Origin: Flavobacterium branchiarum
GTDB lineage: Bacteria; Bacteroidota; Bacteroidia; Flavobacteriales; Flavobacteriaceae
Assembly (NCBI RefSeq): GCF_030409845.1
Contig: NZ_JAUFQQ010000005.1
Location: 496,001-560,000, forward strand
Direction: 5' to 3'
DNA: 64,000 nucleotides
Under the pieces are notes generated by a model. The model had not been told where the DNA came from. It searched no databases and saw only the letters and a program-made list of their open reading frames with translations. Positions 37,551 to 47,208 of this stretch are shown here, piece after piece (position 1 is the stretch's first letter; every line of letters begins with the position of its first letter). The translations under genes were made by a program, and so were the position numbers.

Positions 37551-37895
37551 TGTATAAAATTAATTTTTCTTACAAGTCTATTATATGTTTCTAAATTTTC
37601 ATTGCTATGTAAATATATACATTTTAGAAAAAACTAACTAAACAACAACTAATTAACTATAAAATTCCACAACAATTCGGACAAAAAACAAAAAAGAAAT
37701 GAAGCGTAAATCTGCCAATTCATCACAATTAAATAAAGTCAAACATCAAATACACTTACAAAATTAAAAAAAAATTAGTACGTTTGTGAAAAATCAGAAA
37801 AATCTCATATAAAATTTTACAAAACTTAATTTCCTTCAATTAATTATTACTTCTTAAAAAAGGAAAATAAATTAATTTAAATATTTATAGAATCT
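37551..37895. other. Gene-free AT-rich intergenic region
   Basis: 345 bases between the divergent sulfotransferase-like gene and the 176-residue gene. No repeat, terminator or consensus promoter is recognised. Confidence 0.45.
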
Positions 37896-38426
37896 ATGAT
37901 CAAAAAAAATCAATCACATTGTTTAATCGCTATCTTACTATGTCAGCCGTCTTGCAAATCAACAACCCCTCACCGTTTCTTCGATCTAGCGATACTGAAC
38001 ACTAATTTACTTAGCCAATTTGAGCCTCATTATTTTGGTAATCTGTTGGAAAAACATGCTCATGAAAATTCTAATAACACTACAAGTAAAAAAACAGGTG
38101 TTGAAGCACAAAAAGCTGTCGAGATTAAAATACAACATATAAAACAGGCATTAGCAAAAATTAAAGCACTTGATGCAAATAATGAAGAAAGAAAAGCAAT
38201 AAAAGAAAACTCAATTGAATTGTTTGAAACGGCATTAGCTGTTCATAAAAAAGAATACCTAAAGTATGCCAAGCTTTGTGACCAAAAAAATACTTCGACA
38301 GAAAAAGAAACCTTATTAAAAAAAGTAGAAGAGGTGGATATGCCAAAGATTAACAACCTGATTGATTCACTTTACCAAAAAGGAAAAGTATTTGCCACTA
38401 AACATCAAATAAATGTAAAGTGGTAA
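37896..38426 (+). CDS. Predicted lipoprotein, helical, unknown function
   Basis: 176 residues. The N terminus MIKKNQSHCLIAILLCQPSC resembles a lipoprotein signal, but the lipobox 'QPSC' is atypical. Residues 65-176 are Lys/Glu/Ala-rich and predicted helical, with 'VEIKIQHIKQALAKIKALDANNEERKAIKEN' suggesting a coiled coil. I do not recognise a family. It lies between the sulfotransferase-like and APS-kinase genes but on the opposite strand, so a joint function is not implied. Confidence 0.5.
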   Translation: MIKKNQSHCLIAILLCQPSCKSTTPHRFFDLAILNTNLLSQFEPHYFGNLLEKHAHENSNNTTSKKTGVEAQKAVEIKIQHIKQALAKIKALDANNEERKAIKENSIELFETALAVHKKEYLKYAKLCDQKNTSTEKETLLKKVEEVDMPKINNLIDSLYQKGKVFATKHQINVKW

Positions 38427-38505
38427 TAAAATATCATCTAAGTAGTTAACAGATAATATCTATAGCTCTTTAAAATATGATCATTAAGAAACAAATCACA
38501 TCACA

Positions 38506-39030
38506 TCAAATTATATTATCTACAATAAAACAATACAGTTTATTGGTTGAAACAGTTACTGATTCAGAATCAGTTTTAATTGTTAAATCTGCGTTTAAAG
38601 GAATTTCATAAACATCGCTTATCCCTGTAAAATTTCTGATTTTATTGCTATCACTATCTGGCAGCAATGCTTTTTTGTACAATCCTTTGGGATCTCTTTT
38701 AATTAAATTAGCTATAGAACTATCCAAGAAAACTGTTTTGACAAACTCATGTTGACCAATTTCATTCCGCAAATCTTCGTAAGGATTAATAACCGACATT
38801 AGAACGATAACTTCAGATTTAATAAACTCCTGACCTACATTAAAAAGTCGTCTCACATTTTCACATCTGTCATTTCTTGAAAATCCCAAGTCTTTGCAAA
38901 GGGTTTTTCTATAAATATCACCGTCAATTATTTCAACTTTGTATCCTTTTTCCAATAACAAACTCCCTACATTTTCTGCCAATGTAGTTTTTCCAGAGCC
39001 CGATAAACCTGTAAATTGTATTAATATCAT
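38506..39030 (-). CDS. cysC: Adenylyl-sulfate (APS) kinase
   Basis: 174 residues, typical for stand-alone CysC. 'IQFTGLSGSGKTTLAENVGSLL' holds the Walker A loop (8-16 region). 'VEIIDGDIYRKTLCKDLGFSRNDRCENVRR' carries the DGD-x2-R and F-S-x2-D-R-x2-N-x-R-R blocks that bind APS, and 'INPYEDLRNEIG' and 'PKGLYKKA' match later CysC motifs. It phosphorylates APS to PAPS, the sulfuryl donor for sulfotransferases. No sulfate adenylyltransferase is nearby, so APS must come from elsewhere. The sulfotransferase-like gene at 36573 is a plausible user. Confidence 0.87.
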   Translation of the reverse strand: MILIQFTGLSGSGKTTLAENVGSLLLEKGYKVEIIDGDIYRKTLCKDLGFSRNDRCENVRRLFNVGQEFIKSEVIVLMSVINPYEDLRNEIGQHEFVKTVFLDSSIANLIKRDPKGLYKKALLPDSDSNKIRNFTGISDVYEIPLNADLTIKTDSESVTVSTNKLYCFIVDNII

Positions 39031-39213
39031 TTAAATATCATCAAAAAATTAATTTTCTTTAGTACAACAAAGCAATACAAATCAAAGCTTTGTAATTGAC
39101 TTATAGTAAAAATACTAAAAAAAACATCACTTTTATAAATTCATTCTTTACAAAATCAATAGCCCGTTATAATCATAAATTGACTAATTTTATTTTTTAG
39201 AATTAGATAAAAA

Positions 39214-39909
39214 ATGAAAAAGAAACTAGTTATTTTAACTGGAGCTGGAATTAGTGCCGAAAGCGGTATTAAAACCTTTCGTGATAGTGATGGCCTTTGG
39301 GAAGGTCACGATGTAATGGATGTGGCGACTCCCGAAGGTTGGTATAGAAATCCCGAATTGGTTCTTGATTTTTACAATCAACGACGCAAACAACTCAAAG
39401 AAGTAGTGCCTAATTTGGGGCATATTATCTTAGCTGAACTCGAAAAAGATTTTGATGTGCATATCATAACTCAAAATGTCGATGATTTACACGAACGTGC
39501 AGGAAGCACAAAAGTTTTACATCTACATGGCGAATTACTTAAAGTACGAAGTTCACAAGATTCCAATTATATTTTAGATTGGCATGATGATTTATTTATG
39601 AGTCATTTAGATAAAAAAGGGAATCAACTTCGACCACATATCGTTTGGTTTGGAGAAGAAGTCCCGGCGCTCGAAGAAGCAATAGAAATTGCAGAACAAG
39701 CCGATTACTTTGCCGTAATAGGAACTTCTTTGCAAGTATATCCTGCAGCTGGATTGATCTCATACACTCCAGCAAATGCACCCGTTTTTTATATTGACCC
39801 TAAACCTATTAAAATTCCAAACTTGAGAAATAAAATTGAAGTTATTCCAGAAATAGCATCCAAAGGAATGGAAATATTAAAGTCGAAATTAGCTCAAATA
39901 ACAAAATAG
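39214..39909 (+). CDS. cobB: Sir2-family NAD-dependent protein deacylase (CobB-like)
   Basis: 231 residues. NAD-binding 'LTGAGISAESGIKTFRDSDGLW' (8-29), 'ITQNVDDLHERAG' (85-97) and 'HLHGEL' with catalytic His105 are all present. Residues Tyr54 and Arg57 in 'DFYNQRRKQL' are the Y-x2-R pair that recognises succinyl/malonyl-lysine in SIRT5 and E. coli CobB, so desuccinylase activity is likely. The four zinc-binding Cys residues of most sirtuins are absent: no Cys occurs after the His motif. Confidence 0.9.
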   Translation: MKKKLVILTGAGISAESGIKTFRDSDGLWEGHDVMDVATPEGWYRNPELVLDFYNQRRKQLKEVVPNLGHIILAELEKDFDVHIITQNVDDLHERAGSTKVLHLHGELLKVRSSQDSNYILDWHDDLFMSHLDKKGNQLRPHIVWFGEEVPALEEAIEIAEQADYFAVIGTSLQVYPAAGLISYTPANAPVFYIDPKPIKIPNLRNKIEVIPEIASKGMEILKSKLAQITK

Positions 39910-40159
39910 ACAACAATAAGTATGCTTCTTGAAGAATCACTTGACCTATTATATTGTAACAAATATACTGTTATGGGAGTTTTCCTTATTGAAAATAGAT
40001 TTTAACAACAAGCTTCCATTCGAACCATCATAAAAACGGGATACATAATTTTGGCTTTAATTTTACTATTTTGGATAAAAATTTTAAAGCAATCATTTAA
40101 AATTGCAATGTTTAACTATAATAACTTGCAACTAACTTTCAGAAGTTTTAACAATAACT

Positions 40160-40167
40160 TACATTTG
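40160..40167 (+). promoter_or_regulatory. Promoter -7 element for purB
   Basis: TACATTTG fits TAnnTTTG, 25 bases before the purB ATG; the upstream element is degenerate (TTC at 19-20 bases). Confidence 0.45.
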
Positions 40168-40192
40168 CATCTTCAAAATTAACAACACAACA

Positions 40193-41539
40193 ATGACTAC
40201 TTTAAACGAATTGAATGCCATATCGCCAATTGACGGAAGATATAGAAACAAAACCCTTTCATTAGCGCCATTTTTCTCTGAAGAAGCGCTAATTAAATAC
40301 CGGGTATTGATTGAAGTTGAATACTTTATAGCTTTATGCGAAGTGCCATTGCCACAACTTGCAAACGTAAATGCAGCTGTTTTTGAAAGCTTACGTAACA
40401 TTTATAAAAACTTCTCTACAGAAGATGCCCTTTGGATAAAAGAAACAGAAAAAGTAACAAACCACGATGTAAAAGCTGTGGAGTACTTTATTAAAGATGC
40501 TTTTGAAAAATTAGGCCTATCTGAATATAAAGAATTTATCCACTTTGGGTTAACTTCTCAGGATATTAACAACACAGCTATTCCTCTTTCTACAAAAGAA
40601 GCTTTTGAAAGCGTATATATGCCTTCTTTGATTACGCTTACAGCCAAATTAAAAGAATTAAGCGTAGAATGGGCTGCTATCCCTATGCTTGCTCGTACTC
40701 ACGGACAACCAGCCTCTCCTACTCGTTTAGGTAAAGAAATTGGTGTTTTTGTAGAGCGTATCGAAGAGCAAATGCGTTTGTTATTTAATATCCCATTTGC
40801 AGCCAAATTTGGTGGAGCAACAGGAAACTACAATGCACACCATGTTGCATATCCACAAATTGACTGGAAAAAATTTGGTGGTAATTTTGTAGAAAACACA
40901 CTAGGACTACACCACTCGTTTCCAACTACACAAATAGAACATTATGATCATTTTGCTGCATTTTTTGATGCATTAAAAAGAATCAACAACATAATAATTG
41001 ATTTAGACAGAGATATTTGGACGTATGTTTCAATGGAATATTTCAAACAAAAAATTAAAGCAGGCGAAATTGGTTCATCGGCTATGCCACATAAAGTTAA
41101 TCCTATTGATTTTGAAAACTCAGAAGGAAACCTAGGAATTGCTAATGCTATTTTCGAACACCTTTCGGCTAAACTACCAATCTCAAGATTACAACGTGAT
41201 TTAACAGATAGTACTGTTTTAAGAAATGTTGGTGTGCCAATTGGTCACACTATAATTGCTTTTGAAGCTACATTAAAAGGATTGAACAAATTACTTTTAA
41301 ATGAATCAAAATTCCACGAAGATTTAGAAAAAAACTGGGCGGTTGTTGCAGAAGCAATTCAAACAATTTTACGTCGTGAAGCCTATCCAAATCCTTATGA
41401 AGCACTAAAAGGCCTTACTAGAACAAATGAAGCAATTGATAAAAATGCTATCCACAGTTTTATTGCGACATTAGATGTTTCGGAAGAAATCAAAGCGGAG
41501 CTGATGAAAATTACTCCTAGCAACTTTTTAGGAATATAA
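40193..41539 (+). CDS. purB: Adenylosuccinate lyase
   Basis: 448 residues. The lyase superfamily signature 'GSSAMPHKVNPIDFENSEGN' is present, together with 'FGLTSQDINNTA' and 'LARTHGQPASPTRLGKE' (the catalytic His region). N terminus 'LNELNAISPIDGRY' is the standard PurB start. It catalyses two steps of purine synthesis (SAICAR to AICAR, adenylosuccinate to AMP). It has its own promoter and a strong terminator, so it is probably a single-gene unit. Confidence 0.96.
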   Translation: MTTLNELNAISPIDGRYRNKTLSLAPFFSEEALIKYRVLIEVEYFIALCEVPLPQLANVNAAVFESLRNIYKNFSTEDALWIKETEKVTNHDVKAVEYFIKDAFEKLGLSEYKEFIHFGLTSQDINNTAIPLSTKEAFESVYMPSLITLTAKLKELSVEWAAIPMLARTHGQPASPTRLGKEIGVFVERIEEQMRLLFNIPFAAKFGGATGNYNAHHVAYPQIDWKKFGGNFVENTLGLHHSFPTTQIEHYDHFAAFFDALKRINNIIIDLDRDIWTYVSMEYFKQKIKAGEIGSSAMPHKVNPIDFENSEGNLGIANAIFEHLSAKLPISRLQRDLTDSTVLRNVGVPIGHTIIAFEATLKGLNKLLLNESKFHEDLEKNWAVVAEAIQTILRREAYPNPYEALKGLTRTNEAIDKNAIHSFIATLDVSEEIKAELMKITPSNFLGI

Positions 41540-41557
41540 AACACTCTTATTCAGACA

Positions 41558-41608
41558 AAAATCTCGTTATTTATAGTTAGTTTTACTATAAATAACGAGA
41601 TTTTTTTT
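41558..41608 (+). terminator. Strong terminator of purB
   Basis: A perfect stem of about 19 bp, beginning AAATCTCGTTATTTATAGT (41558-41576) and closing at 41585-41603, 8-base loop, T run after it. Confidence 0.88.
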
Positions 41609-41718
41609 TAATAAAATTTCATTATTTTTATATTTTGAAATCCGATTACTTTCATCTTTTTTTATTTTTTGCTACCTTACAACAATTCAAAAATTAAACA
41701 CAAAAAAAGTACCTGCCT

Positions 41719-43956
41719 ATGAGTCCTACAGAGACTGTAACGAATGCCACCCAACATTTAGAACCCTTAATTAGTGACTTAGGATTAATCCTAATGACAG
41801 CTGGGATAGCTGTGCTAATCTTTAAAAAACTAAAACAGCCTTTGGTTCTAGGCTACTTAATAGCAGGATTTTTAGCAGGAAATCATTTTGATTTTTTCCC
41901 TTCTATAAAAGATATAAAAAGCGTAGAAGTTTGGGCCGAAATTGGGGTTATCTTTTTGTTGTTTAGTCTGGGGCTAGAATTTAGCTTTAAGAAATTAATG
42001 AAAGTTGGAGGAACCTCCTCCATCACCGCTATAACACAAATTTTGTCCATGACCCTCGTCGGTTATTGTGTTGGACAATGGATGGGCTGGGGTAAAATGG
42101 ATAGCATTTTTCTTGGAGCAACACTCTCTATTTCATCTACAACAATTATCATTCGTGCGTTTGACGAATTGGGAGTTAAAGGAAAAAAGTTTGTAGGGAT
42201 TGTATTTGGAGCATTAATTGTTGAAGATATTGTCGCTATTTTAATGTTAGTTTTATTATCAACGATAGCCGTTAGCGATCAGGTTTCTGGTGGTGAATTG
42301 CTACGATCAGTTTTAAAATTAGTTTTCTTTTTAATCATTTGGTTTTTAGGGGGAATCTTTATAATTCCAACTATTCTAAAAAAAGCAAAACACCTTTTGA
42401 CTGATGAAATGTTACTAATAATTTCATTAGCACTTTGTTTAATGATGGTTATGTTTGCTGCAAATGTAGGCTTCTCACCCGCTCTAGGTGCTTTTATTAT
42501 GGGATCTATTATTGCAGAAACTACGCAGGCAGAAAAAATAGAGCATTTGATTCAACCAGTAAAAGATCTTTTTGGTGCTGTTTTCTTTGTATCAGTTGGA
42601 ATGTTAATCAATCCAGACACATTAATTACTTACGCATTACCAGTTGCTCTTATTACTCTTATTACTATTTTCGGAAAAGCAATTAGTTCTTCAATTGGAG
42701 CTTTATTATCAGGGCAACCTCTTAAACAATCAGTACAAACTGGGATGAGTTTGGCTCAAATTGGAGAGTTCTCATTTATCATAGCTACTCTAGGAATGAC
42801 ACTAAAGGTTACCAGCGATTTCTTATACCCGATAATTGTGGCAGTATCAGCTATAACAACATTTACAACGCCTTTTTTAATTAAGTATTCAGATCCTTTT
42901 TCTGAATTCTTAGAACGAAAACTACCCAAAAGATGGATCAAAAACATCAACCGTTATAGTGTCAATGCACAAGCTATAAAATCGGTTAGCACTTGGCAGA
43001 TTGTATTTCGTGCTTCGATAACACAAATTATATTGCACTCTATTATTATTACAGCCATTATTTTATTATCGGCAAAGTTTGTTGCTCCATTAGTAGCAGA
43101 TACCCGTTTCGGAAATACGTTGGCTGCATTAATTACTTTAGTTGTAATTGCACCATTTTTATGGGCGCTTTCGTTACGCCGTGTAAAAGTAAATGAAGTT
43201 GAAACTTTATGGGAAGAACGAAAATACCGTGGAGCTCTTTTAATGTTAATCTTAATCAGAATGAGCCTTGGTTTATTCTTTGTTGGTTTCCTATTAAACA
43301 TTTTCTTCTCTCCTTTGGTTGCCTTTATTGCCTTAGTTATAGCCATTACCTGTTACCAATTTTTCCCCAAGAAACTAAATGAGCAATACCATAAAATAGA
43401 AAGTCATTTCTTAAAAAACCTTAACGATAGAGAATCTACTAAAATAGATAGAAAGTATGCTAATTTAACACCTTGGGATGGACACATGTCGATATTTGAA
43501 ATTGCAAAAGAATCTAATCTAGCTGGAAAAACACTAGAAGAATTGAAGATTAGGGAAGAATTGGGAATCAATATTGCCTTTATAAGACGAGGTGACATCA
43601 CTATACAAATTCCAACAAAAACAGAACGGTTATTTCCTGGAGATGAGATATGTGTTATTGGTACTGATGCGCAAGTAAATGAATTTAAAGACTATCTAAC
43701 CAAAAACGAAATAGAAATTCCTCAAGCAGTTGAAGAATCAGAGATTGTTTTAAACCAACTAGAACTATCCGATGATCAGTTTGCTAAAAAAAGCATTAGT
43801 GAATTTAGACATCAAACAAACGCTTTGGTCGTTGGAATTGAAAGAAACGGTAAACGAATCCTTAATCCAGAATCGCAGTTAATTTTGGAAAAAGATGATA
43901 TCATTTGGGTTGTTGGAGACAAAAAACGAATGAAGAATTTCGGAAAAAAAGTATAA
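41719..43956 (+). CDS. Cation:proton antiporter, CPA2/KefB type with RCK-C domains
   Basis: 745 residues. About 12 membrane helices occupy residues 15-400, with typical CPA2 wording: 'QPLVLGYLIAGFLAGNHFDFFP', 'EIGVIFLLFSLGLEFSF', 'STTIIIRAFDELGVKGKKFVGIVFGALIVEDIVAILMLVLL' and 'GEFSFIIATLGM'. A further hydrophobic region follows (about 425-555), then two RCK-C/TrkA-C-like regulatory domains ('GKTLEELKIREELGINIAFIRRG' and 'LVVGIERNGKRILNPESQLILEKDDIIWVVGD'). No full Rossmann RCK-N was recognised between them. Likely K+ or Na+/H+ exchange. Confidence 0.88.
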   Translation: MSPTETVTNATQHLEPLISDLGLILMTAGIAVLIFKKLKQPLVLGYLIAGFLAGNHFDFFPSIKDIKSVEVWAEIGVIFLLFSLGLEFSFKKLMKVGGTSSITAITQILSMTLVGYCVGQWMGWGKMDSIFLGATLSISSTTIIIRAFDELGVKGKKFVGIVFGALIVEDIVAILMLVLLSTIAVSDQVSGGELLRSVLKLVFFLIIWFLGGIFIIPTILKKAKHLLTDEMLLIISLALCLMMVMFAANVGFSPALGAFIMGSIIAETTQAEKIEHLIQPVKDLFGAVFFVSVGMLINPDTLITYALPVALITLITIFGKAISSSIGALLSGQPLKQSVQTGMSLAQIGEFSFIIATLGMTLKVTSDFLYPIIVAVSAITTFTTPFLIKYSDPFSEFLERKLPKRWIKNINRYSVNAQAIKSVSTWQIVFRASITQIILHSIIITAIILLSAKFVAPLVADTRFGNTLAALITLVVIAPFLWALSLRRVKVNEVETLWEERKYRGALLMLILIRMSLGLFFVGFLLNIFFSPLVAFIALVIAITCYQFFPKKLNEQYHKIESHFLKNLNDRESTKIDRKYANLTPWDGHMSIFEIAKESNLAGKTLEELKIREELGINIAFIRRGDITIQIPTKTERLFPGDEICVIGTDAQVNEFKDYLTKNEIEIPQAVEESEIVLNQLELSDDQFAKKSISEFRHQTNALVVGIERNGKRILNPESQLILEKDDIIWVVGDKKRMKNFGKKV

Positions 43957-43962
43957 CACAAA

Positions 43963-43992
43963 AAAAAGGTATAATGAGAATTATACCTTTTT
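43963..43992 (+). terminator. Terminator of the antiporter gene
   Basis: AAAAAGGTATAA (43963-43974) pairs with TTATACCTTTTT (43981-43992), 6-base loop, T-rich tail. Confidence 0.82.
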
Positions 43993-44027
43993 TATTTTAC
44001 CACCTTGGATTCGCAAAAATGACATTC

Positions 44028-44178
44028 AACACATAGAAACATAGTTCCGATAGCTATCGAAATAGAATTCACAACCAAAGGTGACTAAGAAAAATAGATT
44101 TTTCCTGCATAGCCTTATGTGTTTTATCCTAAGTTAAACGTCTTTTTTAGGCTTTACCAAGCTATGTGTCTATGTGTT
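44028..44178 (-). repeat. Short interspersed element with terminal inverted repeats, copy 1
   Basis: It is bounded by AACACATAGAAACATAG and its near complement CTATGTGTCTATGTGTT. Its reverse complement aligns along its whole length with 63682-63833, including the blocks AAGACGTTT, CACATAA(A/G)GCTATG and TTCTATT. It contains CGATAGCTATCG, a palindrome also at 9355. It carries no coding capacity and sits between convergent genes. Confidence 0.85.
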
Positions 44179-44212
44179 AAAGCAATCTCTCCAACGAGTT
44201 ATTAATGTAAAC

Positions 44213-44851
44213 CTACTTATTAGGCTGAGGAGTCATCCTTAAATAGGGTTTTATCGGATTGTGCCCTTTTGGAAACTTAGCTGGAATATCACTATCAGGA
44301 ATTGATGGAGATATAACTACATCTTCACCATCTTTCCAGTTTGCTGGTGTTGCCACACTATAGTTTGCAGTTAATTGCAAACTATCAATAACACGAAGTA
44401 ATTCATCAAAATTTCTTCCTGTCGAAGCAGGATAAGTCAATGTTAGTTTAATCTTCTTATCGTTTCCAATAATAAAAACCGAACGAACAGTAAATTTATC
44501 ACTTGCATTTGGGTGTAACATATCATATAAATTGGCAACTTTTTTGTCTTCGTCGGCAATAATAGGGAAATTTACAGTCGTATTTTGAGTCTCGTTAATA
44601 TCTTTAATCCATTTTAAATGCGATTCTAAACCATCTACACTTAGAGCAATAACCTTTACATTTCTTTTTACAAATTCTGGGTAGTAATTAGCCACAGTTC
44701 CTAACTCTGTAGTACAAACTGGGGTAAAATCTGCAGGATGCGAAAATAACACTCCCCAAGAATCTCCTAACCATTCATGAAATTTTATATGTCCTTGTGT
44801 TGTATCTGCTTCAAAATCTGGAGCTATATCTCCTAATCGTAGTGTTGCCAT
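44213..44851 (-). CDS. Peroxiredoxin, 1-Cys/Prx6 type
   Basis: 212 residues. The peroxidatic Cys46 lies in 'HPADFTPVCTTELG' (P-x3-T/S-x2-C). 'SVFIIGNDKKIKLTLTYPASTGRNFDELLRVIDSLQLT' and the long C-terminal tail 'TPANWKDGEDVVISPSIPD' are Prx6-subfamily features. It reduces peroxides in the cytoplasm. It is last in a same-strand series after AEC and MFS genes (99-base gap). Confidence 0.92.
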   Translation of the reverse strand: MATLRLGDIAPDFEADTTQGHIKFHEWLGDSWGVLFSHPADFTPVCTTELGTVANYYPEFVKRNVKVIALSVDGLESHLKWIKDINETQNTTVNFPIIADEDKKVANLYDMLHPNASDKFTVRSVFIIGNDKKIKLTLTYPASTGRNFDELLRVIDSLQLTANYSVATPANWKDGEDVVISPSIPDSDIPAKFPKGHNPIKPYLRMTPQPNK

Positions 44852-44950
44852 GAGTATTTATTTAAAATTTTAATTAAAAATAACTAAAAAAAGGACAAGG
44901 AAAACATTAGACCTCATAAAAAAATTATAAAGTTGATAGACTTACTAGAA

Positions 44951-46168
44951 TTAGATTTTCTTTTTCATATTAGGTAAGAAATAAGTAAGAACACCAATTA
45001 AAGGCAAATACGAACTTATTTTAAACACATATTCAATAGTAGTCTGATCGGCTACATAACCTAAAATTGCTGAACCTAGTCCTCCCATTCCAAAAGCAAA
45101 TCCAAAGAACAATCCCGAAATCATTCCCACTTTACCCGGTTTTAATTCTTGTGCAAAAACCAAAATAGCCGAAAATGCAGATGCTATTACCACTCCAATA
45201 ATTACAGATAATACTCCTGTCCAAAAAAGATTAGCATAAGGCAATAGCAACGTAAATGGTGCCGCTCCTAGTATAGAAATCCAAATGATATACTTTCTAC
45301 CAAAACGATCACCTAAAGGACCGCCTATTAATGTCCCTGCAGCAACAGATGCCAAGAAAACAAATAAATAAAATTGTGAATCTTGAATACTCATTCCAAA
45401 CTTATCAATTAAATAGAAAGTGAAATAACTAGACATACTTGCCATATAAAAGAACTTAGAAAAAATAAGCATCAATAAAACAACAATTGAAATAGTTATT
45501 TTTTTATTTGACAAAGGAACCGTTGCTTCTTCTGAAGTTATTTTATTAGCAGCTCTCAAGTTCATATGATTCTCATACCAAACTGCAATTCTAGATAAAA
45601 TAATAATTCCTAATATTCCCGCTATAACAAACCAAACAACATGTGATTGTCCATAAGGAGCAACTACTAAAGCAACCAATAATGGTCCTATAGCGCTACC
45701 AGCATTTCCACCTAATTGAAAAATGGACTGTGCCAAACCACGCTTTCCTCCTGAACCTAAAAAGGCAACTCTAGAAGCCTCGGGGTGAAATATCGAAGAA
45801 CCAATACCTACTAATCCAACTGCTATTAATAACATCCAAAATTCATTAGATACCGATAATAAGCATAAACCAGAAATTGTAAAAATCATACCTATAACTA
45901 AGGAATAAGGCATTGGTTTTTTATCCGTATAAAACCCAATAAAAGGTTGTAATAAAGACGCAGTAAGCTGAAAAACGAAAGTAATTAATCCAACTTGAGT
46001 AAAATTTAAATTAAAATTATCCTTTAATATTGGATAAGTTGCAGGGATTACTGCTTGCATTAAATCATTTAATAAATGGGCAAATGCTATAGAAAACAAT
46101 ACAGAATAAACTGTTTTTTGGGCTAAAACCGAACCATCGATTGTTGCTGTATTACTAGAGGAACTCAT
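44951..46168 (-). CDS. MFS transporter similar to fosmidomycin-resistance protein Fsr
   Basis: 405 residues with 12 membrane segments. 'HLLNDLMQAVIPATYPILKDNFNLNFTQVGLITFVFQLTASLLQPFIGFYTD' near the N terminus closely resembles Fsr wording, and 'GPLGDRFGRKYIIWISILGA' is the MFS loop motif. It probably exports a small anionic compound. It follows the AEC gene by 31 bases and is probably co-transcribed with it. Confidence 0.85.
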   Translation of the reverse strand: MSSSSNTATIDGSVLAQKTVYSVLFSIAFAHLLNDLMQAVIPATYPILKDNFNLNFTQVGLITFVFQLTASLLQPFIGFYTDKKPMPYSLVIGMIFTISGLCLLSVSNEFWMLLIAVGLVGIGSSIFHPEASRVAFLGSGGKRGLAQSIFQLGGNAGSAIGPLLVALVVAPYGQSHVVWFVIAGILGIIILSRIAVWYENHMNLRAANKITSEEATVPLSNKKITISIVVLLMLIFSKFFYMASMSSYFTFYLIDKFGMSIQDSQFYLFVFLASVAAGTLIGGPLGDRFGRKYIIWISILGAAPFTLLLPYANLFWTGVLSVIIGVVIASAFSAILVFAQELKPGKVGMISGLFFGFAFGMGGLGSAILGYVADQTTIEYVFKISSYLPLIGVLTYFLPNMKKKI

Positions 46169-46199
46169 AATAAAATAGAACTAAAAATTAATATATAAA

Positions 46200-47111
46200 C
46201 TAAATAAAACTCAAAATAAAATACCAAAACGCAAGTGTAACAAACGAAATTGGAATTCCGAAACCAATCATCATACTACTCAATCGAGGTTTTAAACCAT
46301 ACGTAGAAGCCAATATACTTCCGGTAATCATTGGCGCCATAGCCATTTCCATAATTGTAACTTTAATTACTGAAGAATTTTGCTTTAAAATAAAGACATA
46401 CAATACTAGAAACAATAGTGGTGTGATGATCAGTTTAAAAAACAGACCAAAAGTTAAAAACCCCCAATGCTTACTGTTTTTTTCAAAACGAAGTTGCAAA
46501 CCTACAGAAAGCAAAGCAAGAGGTGTAACTAAACTTCCTAATTTTTGAAACACAAACTGTAGATCTATATCGAAATCATAACCTAAAACGTTCATAAAAC
46601 AGGCAATGACAAAGGTAATAAAAGGAGGAAAAAACAAAATTTTCTTTGTAATTGCCTTCGCATCTGGACTTCCTTTTGAAAAAAAAGCTGCTACAAAAAC
46701 ACCTAAAGTCGAAATTACAACAAAAGACCCCGGCTGATCGACTAAAATAGCTGTTTGGAGTCCTTGTTTACCATACAAAGCTTCTATTATGGGATAGCCT
46801 AAAAAAGAGGTATTACTCAATCCTGCAGTAAGAATTAAGCATCCTATTAGCTTATTAGACCAACCATATTTCTTTCCTAAAAATGAAAAAAGTAAAAACG
46901 CAACAACAAAGCTAATCCATGCTGCCCCTATAGGAAACAACAATTCAGTACTCCATTTTATCTTTGGGATAAAATACAATGCCAAAGCTGGAAGGCATAA
47001 ATAAATTACGATTTTATTTAAGGTTTTGTAAATGTGTACTGGAAAACCTTTGATATTTTGCAATATAAGTCCGGCGGTAATAAAAACGAAAATTAAAATA
47101 AAGTTGCTCAT
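46200..47111 (-). CDS. AEC-family transporter (auxin efflux carrier-like)
   Basis: 303 residues, 10 predicted membrane helices in two halves of five. 'LILTAGLSNTSFLGYPIIEALYG' and 'EMAMAPMITGSILASTYGL' are typical AEC motifs. Bacterial members transport organic acids such as malate; the substrate here is unknown. It is transcribed away from the Rrf2 gene, with 116 bases between the two starts. Confidence 0.85.
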   Translation of the reverse strand: MSNFILIFVFITAGLILQNIKGFPVHIYKTLNKIVIYLCLPALALYFIPKIKWSTELLFPIGAAWISFVVAFLLFSFLGKKYGWSNKLIGCLILTAGLSNTSFLGYPIIEALYGKQGLQTAILVDQPGSFVVISTLGVFVAAFFSKGSPDAKAITKKILFFPPFITFVIACFMNVLGYDFDIDLQFVFQKLGSLVTPLALLSVGLQLRFEKNSKHWGFLTFGLFFKLIITPLLFLVLYVFILKQNSSVIKVTIMEMAMAPMITGSILASTYGLKPRLSSMMIGFGIPISFVTLAFWYFILSFI

Positions 47112-47178
47112 CTTCAGTAAAAAAACAAAAATACTACTTAATATCTTCTTAAATTATTTAATTTTAAAGTAAATTATT

Positions 47179-47208
47179 TTGTCCGTTTAATATAAACCTG
47201 TAAATTTG
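47179..47208 (+). promoter_or_regulatory. Consensus promoter of the Rrf2 gene
   Basis: TTG (47179-47181), exactly 19 bases, TAAATTTG (47201-47208). The end of the -7 element overlaps the palindromic site at 47207, so a bound repressor would block it. Confidence 0.75.
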
